In this document: piece by piece, positions 7,417 through 16,991 of the stretch
Position numbering within the stretch: the first letter of the stretch is position 1
Layout of the letters: each line of letters starts with the position of its first letter
NCBI RefSeq assembly: GCF_041080835.1
Contig: NZ_CP129683.1
Span: 930,001 to 994,000, forward strand
Length of the DNA: 64,000 nucleotides
Reading direction: 5' to 3'
Source of the DNA: Bifidobacterium sp. WK012_4_13
GTDB lineage: Bacteria > Actinomycetota > Actinomycetes > Actinomycetales > Bifidobacteriaceae
Program-made: the position numbers and the translations under genes
The notes under the pieces: model-generated
Seen by the model: the letters and a program-made list of their open reading frames with translations, nothing else
The model's database searches: none
What the model was told of the DNA's origin: nothing

Positions 7417-9588
7417 TCAGCAGTGTCGATGCATGACATGGGTAAGGGATTGCAGACGCTGATGAATGAAAAGCTCCTCGACCGGAACGACATCGCCGTT
7501 GGAATCGGCAAGGGGAATGCGCCAGTTGGGATACTCGTTGTTCGTGCCGGGCTGGTTCTGCGTCCTGCCCTCGCCGACGCCGTCTGCGATGGATACCGCC
7601 AGCAGCTTGCATGGCGATGCGCAGAGTGCCTTGTATTGACCTTCCACGATGTCCTGCTCATGCCCGCGGATGTCCGTGAGCCATTCACGCTTGATCCAAC
7701 CACCCTCAACGAGAACATTCATCAGTGAACGCTGTTCGATCCTTGCGGCAGCCATGACCTGATCGAGTGGCTCGGTAAGCAGATGCAGCGAATCGCGGAG
7801 CCGCACATGCTCGAAGCGCAGATATCCCGCCGCCGGCGGCATGTCGTGCGTGTTGAGGGAGGCGACAGCCGATGCAGTCCAGTCCTTTGGCTCGACGAAT
7901 GTGCCGTCGCGCTGCTCAAACCACTCCACTACGCAACCCAGTATCCCGTGTGATTTCAAGGATTCCCTCACATAGTCAGGGACGATGCCAAGATCCTCCC
8001 CCACGACGACGCCATTCGCCCGCTGGGCCTCAATGGCGAGAATGCCAAGCATGACTGCTGGGTCATAGTTCACATATGCGCCATCCTGGGACCCTCTTCC
8101 GGAAGGTATCCACCACAGCCTGAAGAGTCCGAGAATATGGTCGATTCTCAGTGCACCGGCATGCGCGAACATGCTATGGATCATCTCTCGATAGACCTTA
8201 TATCCAGTTTCAGCAAGGTTATGGGGCTCGAAAGGTGGCTGGCTCCAGTTCTGACCCTGCTGGTTGAAATAATCCGGGGGTGCGCCCACGGTTGCCCCTC
8301 GTGCATAGCGCTCGGGATTGCCCCACACATCCGATCCGAGGGAATGGACTCCGACTGCCAGATCGGCCATGATGCCGATGCGCATCCCGGCGGCCTTCGC
8401 ATTGCGCTGAGCAGCTTCGAATTGCTCATCGGCAATCCATTCAAGCCACTCATAAAAGCTCAGTGTGTCTGGATACTGCGAGCAGAGCTTGTGCACCTCT
8501 GGCGAATCAATGTCAAAGGCATGTATCCATGAGGAATTGTCATGGGTGGGCTCGCCCCACTTATCGTATGCGAGGCACCATGTTGCGTACGCGGTCAGTT
8601 CCGCACCCCGACGCGTTCTGAAAGCGTCGAACTGCTGCTGACGTTCGAACGTGCGCCCAGCCTTGAACACGGTCCACAACGCGGGCATCTTGGCATGCCA
8701 CATGGCATCGCGGTCAAGCAGCTCCGAGTTGGCGTTGAGTTCCTTGACGGAGTCATGGAGCTTCGAGATCTTATCGACCGATTCCTGGCCAAGCAGGGAA
8801 TACTCCTCGATCGTTTCGGGATGAATGTAGGTGAAGTTCAGGAAGTTGCGCGACGAAGGCAGATAGGGGGAAGGCGTGAGCGGTGTCACTGGCTCCGAGG
8901 CATGAAGCGGATTGATCATCATGAAGTCAGCCCCGGTCTTGCGCTTGGCATCCACGAGAAGCCGCGAGAGATCCGCGAAGTCCCCTATGCCCCATGACTC
9001 ACCGGATCTGATGGAATAGAGCTGGGCCATCCACCCCCAGGGTCGCGTGAGTTCAAGGTCCCTGTCGAGGGGAATCCTCTTCGGCGCGCATATGAGCGTC
9101 GCCTCGCTGCTGCTCTTGCCTGCCTTGACCGTAAGCCTGTGATATCCCACAGGGATGTCGACTGGCAGCACGAGGGATGTCTTGGTTATGAAGGTGTTCT
9201 GAAATGGGACGGCGGCAGACCCATCTCCAGCCTCGACACGCAGTCGGCCCCCAAAAGTCCGTCCATCTTCCAAGGTTATGGTCCCGGTCGGCGATTCGAG
9301 CATCGTGGTGTTCACCTGAACGGTACTTTCGGCGCCCTGAACGTGCAGGACCGTATGCGGGATCAGTCGTGAATACTCCTGCGCACGAATCCGACGCGAG
9401 GACTCCCGGATTTTCTCGTCGCTTGAGGCATCATAGCCCATAGAGCCAATGACCGATATCAGAACCTCATCGGATATTTCATGATAGTCATGGGATTGAC
9501 CGACATAGGAACTGGAAATGCCCAGACTCTTGGCAAGCCGGATCAAGGGGCGAGACTGCCGAAAGTCGCTCTCTGTTTTGTGCACCAT
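7417..9588 (-). CDS. malQ: 4-alpha-glucanotransferase (GH77 amylomaltase)
   Basis: 723 residues, as in other high-GC amylomaltases. It moves alpha-1,4-glucan chains between maltodextrins so that glycogen or starch fragments can be used by phosphorylase. After an N-terminal domain of about 160 residues comes the GH77 barrel. The three catalytic acids are visible in GALRIDHILGLFR (nucleophile Asp), VVGEDLGIVPD (acid/base Glu) and NTHDMPPAAGY (Asp). The start lacks a clear ribosome site. It is monocistronic and is separated from rplM by 252 bp that hold the rplM promoter. Confidence 0.96.
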   Translation of the reverse strand: MVHKTESDFRQSRPLIRLAKSLGISSSYVGQSHDYHEISDEVLISVIGSMGYDASSDEKIRESSRRIRAQEYSRLIPHTVLHVQGAESTVQVNTTMLESPTGTITLEDGRTFGGRLRVEAGDGSAAVPFQNTFITKTSLVLPVDIPVGYHRLTVKAGKSSSEATLICAPKRIPLDRDLELTRPWGWMAQLYSIRSGESWGIGDFADLSRLLVDAKRKTGADFMMINPLHASEPVTPLTPSPYLPSSRNFLNFTYIHPETIEEYSLLGQESVDKISKLHDSVKELNANSELLDRDAMWHAKMPALWTVFKAGRTFERQQQFDAFRTRRGAELTAYATWCLAYDKWGEPTHDNSSWIHAFDIDSPEVHKLCSQYPDTLSFYEWLEWIADEQFEAAQRNAKAAGMRIGIMADLAVGVHSLGSDVWGNPERYARGATVGAPPDYFNQQGQNWSQPPFEPHNLAETGYKVYREMIHSMFAHAGALRIDHILGLFRLWWIPSGRGSQDGAYVNYDPAVMLGILAIEAQRANGVVVGEDLGIVPDYVRESLKSHGILGCVVEWFEQRDGTFVEPKDWTASAVASLNTHDMPPAAGYLRFEHVRLRDSLHLLTEPLDQVMAAARIEQRSLMNVLVEGGWIKREWLTDIRGHEQDIVEGQYKALCASPCKLLAVSIADGVGEGRTQNQPGTNNEYPNWRIPLADSNGDVVPVEELFIHQRLQSLTHVMHRHC

Positions 9589-9684
9589 GCCAACAAGTCT
9601 AAAACGATATTCTTACAGTCATCTACAAACATCATGAAATGTGCGCAAATCCATGAAGTTCTCTGCATCGCGATGGCTTTCGAC

Positions 9685-10407
9685 TCATTCTTCCGGCTTC
9701 TCCGCATCCTTGGACAGGCCTTGCAGCGAGTGTCTGGCCGCACCGGCCACCTCGGCCTGTGAGTCTTCCGAGAGAGTCCGCAGGGTGCGCTCGTCCGTTC
9801 CAGAATTCTGGGCGACCGCCTGCCGCACCATCGTTGCAAGTATGACGGGAGCGTCACCTTCATTCTCGGTTCCCAAGGTTGCCAGATACGCGAGCGTCTG
9901 TGCATCAAGATCCTGGGTCTGAGCACCCTCGAGACGAATGCGCCACGAGGCCTGAGGATTCTGCAGCGCGGCGGAACGGACCCTCGCGTCCGCATCCTTG
10001 GCCAGTCTTCCAACCAGCCAGTTCTTGTCCGAGGCGTTGCCTGCGACTGCGGCGCGCACGTCAGCCTCCGAATCGGTCGATAGCTTCACCAAGACATTGG
10101 GGAACGGCATCCTCTCTGCCAGAAACACCCTGTCCTCGACCGGAGTGTTCGGATTGCCTGCCACGGCTTCCAGCAATGCCGTCGAACGTGAGAACGCCGC
10201 CTGGTCAGAACTGTCCGGAAGAGGGGCATGGGCCATGTCACTCAGCTCTGTGCTGTCCGTTGAGTGTCGGAGACGTTCATACGAGACATTCAGCGTCTCC
10301 TGCGCCTCGACGTCGGATTGTTCAGCGGTCGAAAGAACGGCCTGCGGATCCGTTCCATCGCAACTGGATTCGGCGTCCGCCTCATCGACCGTGTCAGATG
10401 CATTCAT
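9685..10407 (-). CDS. Leucine-rich-repeat-variant (HEAT-like) repeat protein
   Basis: 240 residues. The first 90 are acidic and Ser/Thr-rich, probably disordered. Residues 90-230 contain alpha-helical repeats of the form NPxTPxxxLxxLAxDxxxxVRxAVAxN (for instance VRAAVAGNASDKNWLVGRLA, then VRSAALQNPQASWRIRLEG), characteristic of the bacterial leucine-rich-repeat-variant family. The function is unknown and a protein-binding scaffold is likely. The start at 10407 is fixed by GGAGGAAG eight bases upstream; the frame continues to 10578 but would overlap the next gene. Confidence 0.75.
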   Translation of the reverse strand: MNASDTVDEADAESSCDGTDPQAVLSTAEQSDVEAQETLNVSYERLRHSTDSTELSDMAHAPLPDSSDQAAFSRSTALLEAVAGNPNTPVEDRVFLAERMPFPNVLVKLSTDSEADVRAAVAGNASDKNWLVGRLAKDADARVRSAALQNPQASWRIRLEGAQTQDLDAQTLAYLATLGTENEGDAPVILATMVRQAVAQNSGTDERTLRTLSEDSQAEVAGAARHSLQGLSKDAEKPEE

Positions 10408-10552
10408 ACTTGGTTCTTCCTCCGTCATGTCAACCAGCTTAATGAGACAGCATGATTTCGGCCTATGGTCCTGCATCCCACGTCGGCCGATGGGCTGCGG
10501 ATCACAGGCGCGGCACGCAGGCTGCAGCGACTCGTGGAACGCACGGAGATGC

Positions 10553-11221
10553 CTAGCCCCGCTGGAAGTCCTTCGCAACGGCCACGACGCTTCGCTGGAT
10601 TCCCATCTCGGATATCCTCATATCACCTTTGAGCTGGTCGATGATGCGCCTGCGGAAGGTCGAGGCATTCACGGCAGGAACATCCGCCACAAGGACGACG
10701 GCCTGCGTGTATTGCGCCTCCACGACCTTGCCCGCACTCAAGGCAATCGCATGCCTGCAGGCATCGAGCTGGGGATAGGAAATATCGATCCTGAAACGCT
10801 CGAAGGGCACGGTTTTCCCATAATCGGCACAGTCCAAGGCTGCCGAAGCCGCATTGGCATATGCACGGGTCAGACCACCTGCACCGAGCAGGATGCCGCC
10901 AAAGTAACGCGTGACGGAAATCACGCAGTCCCCCACGCAACGGTTACGCAGAAGTTCTAGAATCGGCTTCCCCGCAGTGCCGGCAGGCTCGCCATCATCG
11001 CTCATGCGTTCGGCAGGAACGCCATGTGCATCGAAGCACAGCGCGGCGAAGGCGACATGACGGGCCTTGGGATGAAGCGACCTCATCCGATCGACGAAGT
11101 CTGCCGCGTCGCCGAGGCCACCGACATGGCATGCATTAGCAATGAAGCGTGAGCGTCTTTCCTCGAAGAGACCCTGGGCGCTTGCGTCAGGAGTGTTCAG
11201 AACCGTGAGTGAATCATGCAT
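10553..11221 (-). CDS. YigZ/IMPACT family protein
   Basis: 222 residues. The IMPACT N-terminal domain (about 10-130) shows RSRFIANA, DDGEPAGTAGKPIL and the GGILLGAGGLTRAYANA signature; the C-terminal region fits the YigZ-type ferredoxin-like domain. The E. coli and yeast homologues are linked to translation control or peptidase activity, but the precise role is not settled. A GTG at 11224 directly precedes the ATG. It overlaps the stop of the upstream dehydrogenase gene (GTGA), so the two are translationally coupled. Confidence 0.9.
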   Translation of the reverse strand: MHDSLTVLNTPDASAQGLFEERRSRFIANACHVGGLGDAADFVDRMRSLHPKARHVAFAALCFDAHGVPAERMSDDGEPAGTAGKPILELLRNRCVGDCVISVTRYFGGILLGAGGLTRAYANAASAALDCADYGKTVPFERFRIDISYPQLDACRHAIALSAGKVVEAQYTQAVVLVADVPAVNASTFRRRIIDQLKGDMRISEMGIQRSVVAVAKDFQRG

Positions 11222-12213
11222 CACACCACAACATTAGTTGCTTCTCCCGTATAGAAGCCACGGACCGAATCGATGCACTGGCGCACCGCGTTCCTGACGG
11301 CCGTATCCGTGCACCATGCGGCATGAGGCGTGAGTATGGTGCCGGGAACCACACGGAGCGGATCCACCTCGGGCATCGGTTCCCTGTCGAACACGTCAAG
11401 TCCGGCATAGATGTCACCCTTTTCGAGGCGCTTGGCAAGCGAACCGGCTTCGATAAGCTCCGCGCGTGCGGTATTGATGAGGATGCTGCCCGCGCGCAAT
11501 GCGTCAAGATCATCTGCAGTGACTATCCCCCGTGTGTTCCTGTTGTATGCAAGATGCAGGCTCACCACATCCGAAGACGCGAACAGATCATGGATGCTTT
11601 CTGCCGAGGCGGCTTGCAGCTCTCGCATTGCCTCTTCGTGAGGGTGCCGTGACCAAACCTTGATGTTCATGCCGAATCCACGTGCGATTCGAGCGACCCA
11701 TTGCCCTATGCCTCCAAATCCGACGATTCCCATCGTTTTCCCATAGAGCTCCATGCCATCGAGTGGATGCCACACGCCCTCATGCATGTCGGCATTCATC
11801 TCACCGACCCGACGAGTGATTTCCATGAGCAATGCGATCGCATGTTCGGCGACTGCCGCATCACCGTAATGGACGATGTTGCAAATGCGTATCCCATATT
11901 CCTTCGCCTGTTCAAGGTTGACGTAATTGTCAACGCCAGTGCCCCCAAATGCAATGCATCTGACGGTTTGACTCATGGTTCTCAGCAGATCATCGCCAAC
12001 GTGGAAGCCCACGACGATCACCGCGTCCGCACCCTTCATCCTTCGTGCAAGAACCTCTTCGTCGAGCATGGTGTCCGTGAAGAGACGGACTCTGCAAATC
12101 CCATCAAATTCGGGAAGAAACTCTCTGAAGGCCTTTACCATGACCGGAACGCAGTTGGGAATGACGAGCAGCGGCAGACCTTCTCGTGAAGGCGTAGTTT
12201 CGATAACACTCAT
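11221..12213 (-). CDS. D-isomer-specific 2-hydroxyacid dehydrogenase family protein
   Basis: 330 residues. The NAD-binding Rossmann motif GFGGIG is at 165-170. The catalytic triad is present: Arg250 (NTARAE), Glu278 (FDREPMPE) and His297 (LTPHAAW). The substrate cannot be told from sequence; the family includes phosphoglycerate, glycerate, lactate and 2-ketoacid reductases. It lacks the ACT/regulatory domain of typical SerA. It is the first gene of a two-gene unit with the YigZ gene. Confidence 0.93.
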   Translation of the reverse strand: MSVIETTPSREGLPLLVIPNCVPVMVKAFREFLPEFDGICRVRLFTDTMLDEEVLARRMKGADAVIVVGFHVGDDLLRTMSQTVRCIAFGGTGVDNYVNLEQAKEYGIRICNIVHYGDAAVAEHAIALLMEITRRVGEMNADMHEGVWHPLDGMELYGKTMGIVGFGGIGQWVARIARGFGMNIKVWSRHPHEEAMRELQAASAESIHDLFASSDVVSLHLAYNRNTRGIVTADDLDALRAGSILINTARAELIEAGSLAKRLEKGDIYAGLDVFDREPMPEVDPLRVVPGTILTPHAAWCTDTAVRNAVRQCIDSVRGFYTGEATNVVV

Positions 12214-12425
12214 ACGGTAAAGCCTAGGACCGGAGCATTACAGGCTGGGGTCGATCACAGCGGCTCACGCTTTGAGAGAAAAATGGTCTTGCGAAAACGG
12301 ACGTCGGACTTTCGCATGTCTCGCGGACTGCATGACGCTTCCGAAAGGCTGGCCGATTGTGCGAGACGACATATCGATCCGTGAGTCCGCGCCCCATGGG
12401 GCCATGGGGGCCATGATGACTCCGA

Positions 12426-13757
12426 TCACTCGCCTGACAGATTCCACTCCCTGACGACATTCCTGTCTGCACCCATGGCATAGATGACATCGGATATGCG
12501 CTGACGAATCCGGGCATCATTCGACGGATCCGTGCAGGTGTTGCCTTGGGTGATTGGACACCATTGGTATTGGCCGCCCTTCATGTTCGATGTGGCGACC
12601 CAATCGATGCGACTGACACCCCATGAACCGGGAATGCCCTTCTTCCCTGCGAACTGTATTCGGGCGGTCACTCCCTGATTGTTGACGATGCGATCCGCGG
12701 AGGCGCTGACGGCGATGGCATTGCCCAATCCATAGATGATCCACGTGCCGTGGTAGTTCTCGATGGGCTGAGCGCAATGACAGCCCGCCCCATAGATCAC
12801 ATCGAATTTGCCGGTTTCTGCGAGCGCGTGGGCCTCCGCCTTCTGCCATGAATCCGCATAGTCCAGATACTCCTGAACCGAATGCATCGCGAGAGCCACG
12901 ATATCGGCTCCCTGTCTGCGAGCCTCGTCAGCCTTGGCGACGGCCCTGTCGATGTCTGCCTGATGCTGTGGGTCTCCAAAGTCGCGGAGCCGGTCGACTC
13001 TCCAGTCATAATCAGGAACCATCGCATTGAGGGAAACGGTGCCAGTCACCAGGCCGAGCTTGCCCCCGCCAGTGGGTGAATCGATGACCAGCGGCCGTTC
13101 GGAATCGGACTGTCTGACATATGAACCTGTCTGGGCTATTCCATGGGCCGCCAGCTCATTGCTGAGACGCGCGATGCCTTCCGCCCCTTGGTCCCATGAG
13201 TGGTTCGTCGCATGCGTGCACGCCTTATAGCCGACTTTCGAGACCGCATCAACGACCTCTGAAGGTATCGCAAAGACGGGGTAGCCGGCATAGGGACCGC
13301 CTCTTTTGGCGATCGGTGTTTCAAATTCGCAGACGGCAATGTCTGATGATCGAATGTAGTCGGCCATCGGAGAGAACAATGATGTGAAGTCGAACGCCGA
13401 ACCGTCGCTGGACGTCGTATCCGGGCCTTGGAAATGCTGCCACAGGGTCGGATGAAACAGCAGATCGCCATTGACGAGGACCGAGATGCAGTCCTGGTCG
13501 CTGCAGCCAGGCGCATTGCCCGGATGCGTGACTGCAGGAGCCGGAGCTTCCATGGACTTCGACACTGCCCCATGCTTGCCTTCGCTGCCCATGTCAATGA
13601 CGCCAGTGTCTCTCTCCAAAATGTGGAATGAAACAATCCATATAATGGACACTACAATGGTGGCCAGCAGGAGTCCCATCAGCATCGCAATCATGCGACG
13701 AGATCTGCTGCCACGCTGCTCTGCCTTGAGATGTTGCGGCTTGGAGCCGTTACGCAT
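12426..13757 (-). CDS. CapA-family (poly-gamma-glutamate synthesis-like) phosphoesterase, membrane-anchored
   Basis: 443 residues. A single membrane anchor (about 22-46) precedes a CapA metallophosphoesterase-like domain. Blocks seen are LVNGDLLFHPTLW, SDIAVCEFETPI (usually xNLExP), ATNHSWDQGAEGI (the family NH..D.G motif), LAMHSVQEY and GAGCHCAQPIENY (usually GxHPHxxQ). The Asn-to-Glu-side changes and HCAQ instead of HPHV are deviations from CapA. No capsule genes are next to it, so a cell-surface role is likely but the substrate is unknown. Confidence 0.82.
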   Translation of the reverse strand: MRNGSKPQHLKAEQRGSRSRRMIAMLMGLLLATIVVSIIWIVSFHILERDTGVIDMGSEGKHGAVSKSMEAPAPAVTHPGNAPGCSDQDCISVLVNGDLLFHPTLWQHFQGPDTTSSDGSAFDFTSLFSPMADYIRSSDIAVCEFETPIAKRGGPYAGYPVFAIPSEVVDAVSKVGYKACTHATNHSWDQGAEGIARLSNELAAHGIAQTGSYVRQSDSERPLVIDSPTGGGKLGLVTGTVSLNAMVPDYDWRVDRLRDFGDPQHQADIDRAVAKADEARRQGADIVALAMHSVQEYLDYADSWQKAEAHALAETGKFDVIYGAGCHCAQPIENYHGTWIIYGLGNAIAVSASADRIVNNQGVTARIQFAGKKGIPGSWGVSRIDWVATSNMKGGQYQWCPITQGNTCTDPSNDARIRQRISDVIYAMGADRNVVREWNLSGE

Positions 13758-14071
13758 GGTGGATGACCGCCCGTCTGTTCGTCAGGTTGATTCACAGCTC
13801 TCTTTCAGCTATATACCAGACATTCTTGCATATTTCCAAGGCTGCGGTGTCGATTCACACCAATGTGCCGCAGCGAGCGCCCTCGTTCGCCCTGACCGGC
13901 ATGAGCGAGAAAGTTATCCACGGATTCTGACTGAATTGCGAAAACCGATGAATTCATGAAGAGCAATGGGGTAGATTTGCCTCAGGGAACGGAAGGACAA
14001 TGGCGTACCTTTCGCGCCCGCTAATTTCGCTCCATGGTCCGACCCCTATGCGGGTCGGACCATGGTTTGCA
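13758..14071. other. Intergenic region with a long hairpin
   Basis: No gene is supported. The only clear structure is the 14-bp inverted repeat at 14032-14065 next to the stop of the GNAT-like gene. The promoter of the CapA-like gene is expected just above 13757. Confidence 0.5.
14032..14065 (-). terminator. 14-bp perfect hairpin after the GNAT-like gene
   Basis: CCATGGTCCGACCC (14032-14045) pairs with GGGTCGGACCATGG (14052-14065) over a 6-nt loop. It begins 6 bp after the stop of the minus-strand gene. No T tract follows on that strand, so it is terminator-like rather than a canonical terminator. Confidence 0.6.
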
Positions 14072-14983
14072 TCATCCCAGGAGCCTGCCGCTTGCAACGC
14101 CGACCTTTCCACCCCCGAGGATGAAACGCTTCATCGAGCGCTGCAGGGAGGTCCGCTCAGGAAGCTGCTCGACGGGAGAGGGATCTTCATTGAAGACCCA
14201 CTCGCGCCAATCCTGAGAATCCTCATCGAACTCGATGAGTTCAAAGCGTCGCTGAAAGGCGAGGATGTTACTGGATTCCGGCAAAAGCCGCTCGAGCGCA
14301 GGACTGAGCATCCAGCTCGTACAGTACTTCGGAAGCGAGCTCCACCGAGGGAAGCATTCGGCGGAGAACCGATCCCATAGCCGTATGGACTCTTCGACGT
14401 TTTTCGGCTGCAGACGGGCATCGGAGGGAATATGCACGTTGATCGTGGGACCCTGCACACCGATCTCAATGTCTTCAGGGTCCTGCGCGAACTCGTATTC
14501 GAGGCTTCCAACCCGAAACAGCGTCAGACTCAGCTGTCGGAATGTCCAGAAATCCCTGTCGAAACAGTAATGGTGATGGCGAGGGATGCTTTCTTCCACG
14601 AATCGGGTGAACGCCCGCATCGTGTCGAGAAATATCGCATCGGGAATGTGCAGCTGACGATACTTGGGCAGGGAGTATTTTCCAGCCGCTTCCAGCATGC
14701 AATGCAGCATGACGAAACCATCGGGATCCGCATTCGCCTGCGCTCCTGCACGAATTACGGATTGCAGCCGCTTCCAAGCCTCACGCCGATGCGCATGCTC
14801 GGTCAGAGATCGCAATATCCCTTGCATGTCAGCGTCATTGGACCAATCAGCGCCTTCCGCCTGACCAATCGCGTCAAGTGCGTTCAACACCTCCCGAGGC
14901 ATGTCGAGCATGCGGGCAAGCTCGACAGCCGTCAACGATTGGGTCAGGATGTGGTTTTCTGCAGAATCCCCAGCGCGATTCAT
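14072..14983 (-). CDS. Acyltransferase-like protein with GNAT-like C-terminal domain
   Basis: 303 residues. The C-terminal half resembles the GNAT-like C-terminal family seen in uncharacterised acyltransferases of Gram-positive bacteria: VHIPSDARLQPKNVEESI, then CTSWMLSPAL and LLPESSNILAFQRRFE. The N-terminal 100 residues are helical and correspond to the partner domain. The acyl donor and acceptor are unknown. AAGGACGG precedes the ATG. It is a single gene. Confidence 0.7.
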   Translation of the reverse strand: MNRAGDSAENHILTQSLTAVELARMLDMPREVLNALDAIGQAEGADWSNDADMQGILRSLTEHAHRREAWKRLQSVIRAGAQANADPDGFVMLHCMLEAAGKYSLPKYRQLHIPDAIFLDTMRAFTRFVEESIPRHHHYCFDRDFWTFRQLSLTLFRVGSLEYEFAQDPEDIEIGVQGPTINVHIPSDARLQPKNVEESIRLWDRFSAECFPRWSSLPKYCTSWMLSPALERLLPESSNILAFQRRFELIEFDEDSQDWREWVFNEDPSPVEQLPERTSLQRSMKRFILGGGKVGVASGRLLG

Positions 14984-15123
14984 GCAATCACCGTCCTTCA
15001 GCGATGCGATGTCATTATGGAATCAGAGGGCACACCCTCTGAGGGCACACACTTTGACCTCCGCATTGGAGGAGCAGACCTCCCACGCGCAGACACACCG
15101 AATCGTCGGGCGGAGGGAACATA

Positions 15124-15213
15124 TGGCGGAGACGAAGAGATTCGAACTCTTGGATCGCTTGCGCAATCAACACCTTAGCAGGGTGCCCCTTTCGGCCACT
15201 CAGGCACGTCTCC
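15124..15213 (-). tRNA. tRNA-Ser (GCT)
   Basis: 90 nt including encoded CCA. Acceptor GGAGACG pairs with CGTCTCC. The anticodon loop reads CTGCTAA (GCT). A long variable arm (TTGATTGCGCAAGCGATCCA) and T arm AGAGTTCGAATCTCT are present, as expected of a class II serine tRNA. Confidence 0.96.
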
Positions 15214-15374
15214 ATCACGCCGATGGTATCCGATCGAAGCCATAAGACGCAACAGCATAATATCGTACCATGCCTTCAGGAAACGGCACAACAGACACTC
15301 CGCGAGGTGTGGCCTAAGTTCAGCGTTTGACGGAGCAAGGCCTCTCATGACCCATCACACGATAGGATGGCAGC

Positions 15375-16658
15375 ATGAGCACATCACCGAGACTCGCGGC
15401 CGCAAAGCGGGACTGGGGTCACGATGAATCCGGCTGCACCATTCTTCACATTGACATGGATGCGTTCTATGCATCATGTGAAGTGGCGAGGCACCCGGAG
15501 CTTCGCGGCAGGCCGGTGATTATCGGCACCGGCATCCGCTCAGTGGTGAGCGCTGCGAGCTACGAGGCAAGGCCATTTGGCGTGAATTCCGCAATGCCAG
15601 TGTCACGAGCACGGAGACTATGCCCGCAAGGCGTGTTCCTTCCAGTCGACATGCCCTACTACAGGCATATATCGCAAAGGATATTCGACGAGGTCTTCAG
15701 CAAGGTAACCGATCGCGTCGAACGCGTCTCGGTCGATGAAGGGTACATGGACGTCGGGCCTGCACTGCTCCGTTGGAAAAGTCCCTCCGCCATAGCGCAT
15801 TGGATTCGGACTCGGGTACGTCAACTGTTCTCACTCACCTGTTCCGTTGGCATCGCATCCAATAAACTGGTCGCGAAAATGGCCTCCACGAACGCCAAGC
15901 CTGATGGAATCCTTCTCATTCCGCAAAGCCGACAGGCTGAGTTCGTGCAAATGATGCCACTGCGCGCAATTCCCGGCATAGGTCCATCGCTTGAGAAAAA
16001 GCTCAATTCCTGGGGAATCAGCAGCGTGGAGGCCTTGTCCCGACTCGACGAGACGCAACTGGCAGGCATGGTCTCATCACCCGGAATGGCGCATACCCTG
16101 CATCTGGTTTCGCATGGAAACGATGAGCGCGTCATCGTGATGCACGCACCAGAGAAATCGATCGGATCCGAACGCACCTTCGCCAACGATGCGAGACTCG
16201 CGCATCCGGTGCTTGCACTGCTGCGCAGCTGCTCCGACGAGGTGGCATCCAATCTGCGATCGCACCACCTCCTCGCCCGCACCATCACGGTGAAGCTGCG
16301 GTTCGATGATTTGAGCTATCGAACCAAGGCACAGACCGTCGAGCGACCGTGCGACACCGCTCAAACCATATATCCGCTCGTCCGCGAGCTGTTCCAAGAC
16401 ATGCTGGGGATTGGCGATCCTCATGGTCAGTCCGCTTCCAAACTTCGGGAAGACACCCCCCTCCCCAGAGCGATCCGCCTTGCCGGAGTGAGCGCTTCCA
16501 ATCTGTCCACAACGCACAGCACACCAATTCAGGCGACTATAGACGACATTCTTGATGAGCAGGACTCCAGCCGTGAGAGGAAACATGGCGAAACGGAACG
16601 AGCCGTCGACTCGATTCGCCAACGCTATGGCAAACGGGCCATTCATATCGGACTGTGA
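15375..16658 (+). CDS. dinB: DNA polymerase IV (Y-family)
   Basis: 427 residues. Y-family translesion polymerase. Catalytic motifs: HIDMDAFYASCE (metal-binding Asp and the aromatic steric gate) and VERVSVDEGYMDVGP (paired Asp-Glu). RPFGVNSAMP and the thumb helix-hairpin-helix (IPGIGPSLEKKLNSWGI) follow, then the little-finger domain (KSIGSERTF). Family members normally have SIDEAY; here it is SVDEGY, a conservative change. The C-terminal 60 residues are divergent and I see no clear clamp-binding motif. GGATGGC precedes the ATG. It is a stand-alone gene after tRNA-Ser. Confidence 0.95.
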   Translation: MSTSPRLAAAKRDWGHDESGCTILHIDMDAFYASCEVARHPELRGRPVIIGTGIRSVVSAASYEARPFGVNSAMPVSRARRLCPQGVFLPVDMPYYRHISQRIFDEVFSKVTDRVERVSVDEGYMDVGPALLRWKSPSAIAHWIRTRVRQLFSLTCSVGIASNKLVAKMASTNAKPDGILLIPQSRQAEFVQMMPLRAIPGIGPSLEKKLNSWGISSVEALSRLDETQLAGMVSSPGMAHTLHLVSHGNDERVIVMHAPEKSIGSERTFANDARLAHPVLALLRSCSDEVASNLRSHHLLARTITVKLRFDDLSYRTKAQTVERPCDTAQTIYPLVRELFQDMLGIGDPHGQSASKLREDTPLPRAIRLAGVSASNLSTTHSTPIQATIDDILDEQDSSRERKHGETERAVDSIRQRYGKRAIHIGL

Positions 16659-16991
16659 GGTCCCGCCATGAATTCCACTCTGCGGAAAACGCGGAATTCC
16701 AGCATGCTCATCACACGATGGTCATCACCCGATGCCCGCCACCCGATGCCCGTCACACCATGGATATCACACCATGGATATCAAGAGATGCGTCCGCATG
16801 TCATCATGCCATTCTCTCGCCCGTAAGCAGGGAACAACTCGGAAGTAGAGCGATTTGGGAAGCAAAGCGCAACTTGGAAGCAGCGACCAATGGCTACAGG
16901 TCAGTCGACTGCATCGAGGAAACGTCCAGACTTGCTGCTTTGAGAGCCGCGCCGATGTCTATGTCCTCCCGCATGATCGTGAAGTCACGCA
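16659..16991. other. Intergenic region with 14-bp tandem repeats
   Basis: Convergent region between dinB and the aminotransferase gene. It holds five 14-bp units (16712-16781) and no supported gene. Confidence 0.5.
16712..16781. repeat. Five tandem 14-bp repeats in two sequence flavours
   Basis: Units at 16712, 16726, 16740, 16754 and 16768 share CAC-C-ATG positions. Two are CACCCGATGCCCGY and the last two are identical CACACCATGGATAT. The array is immediately downstream of dinB. Confidence 0.85.
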
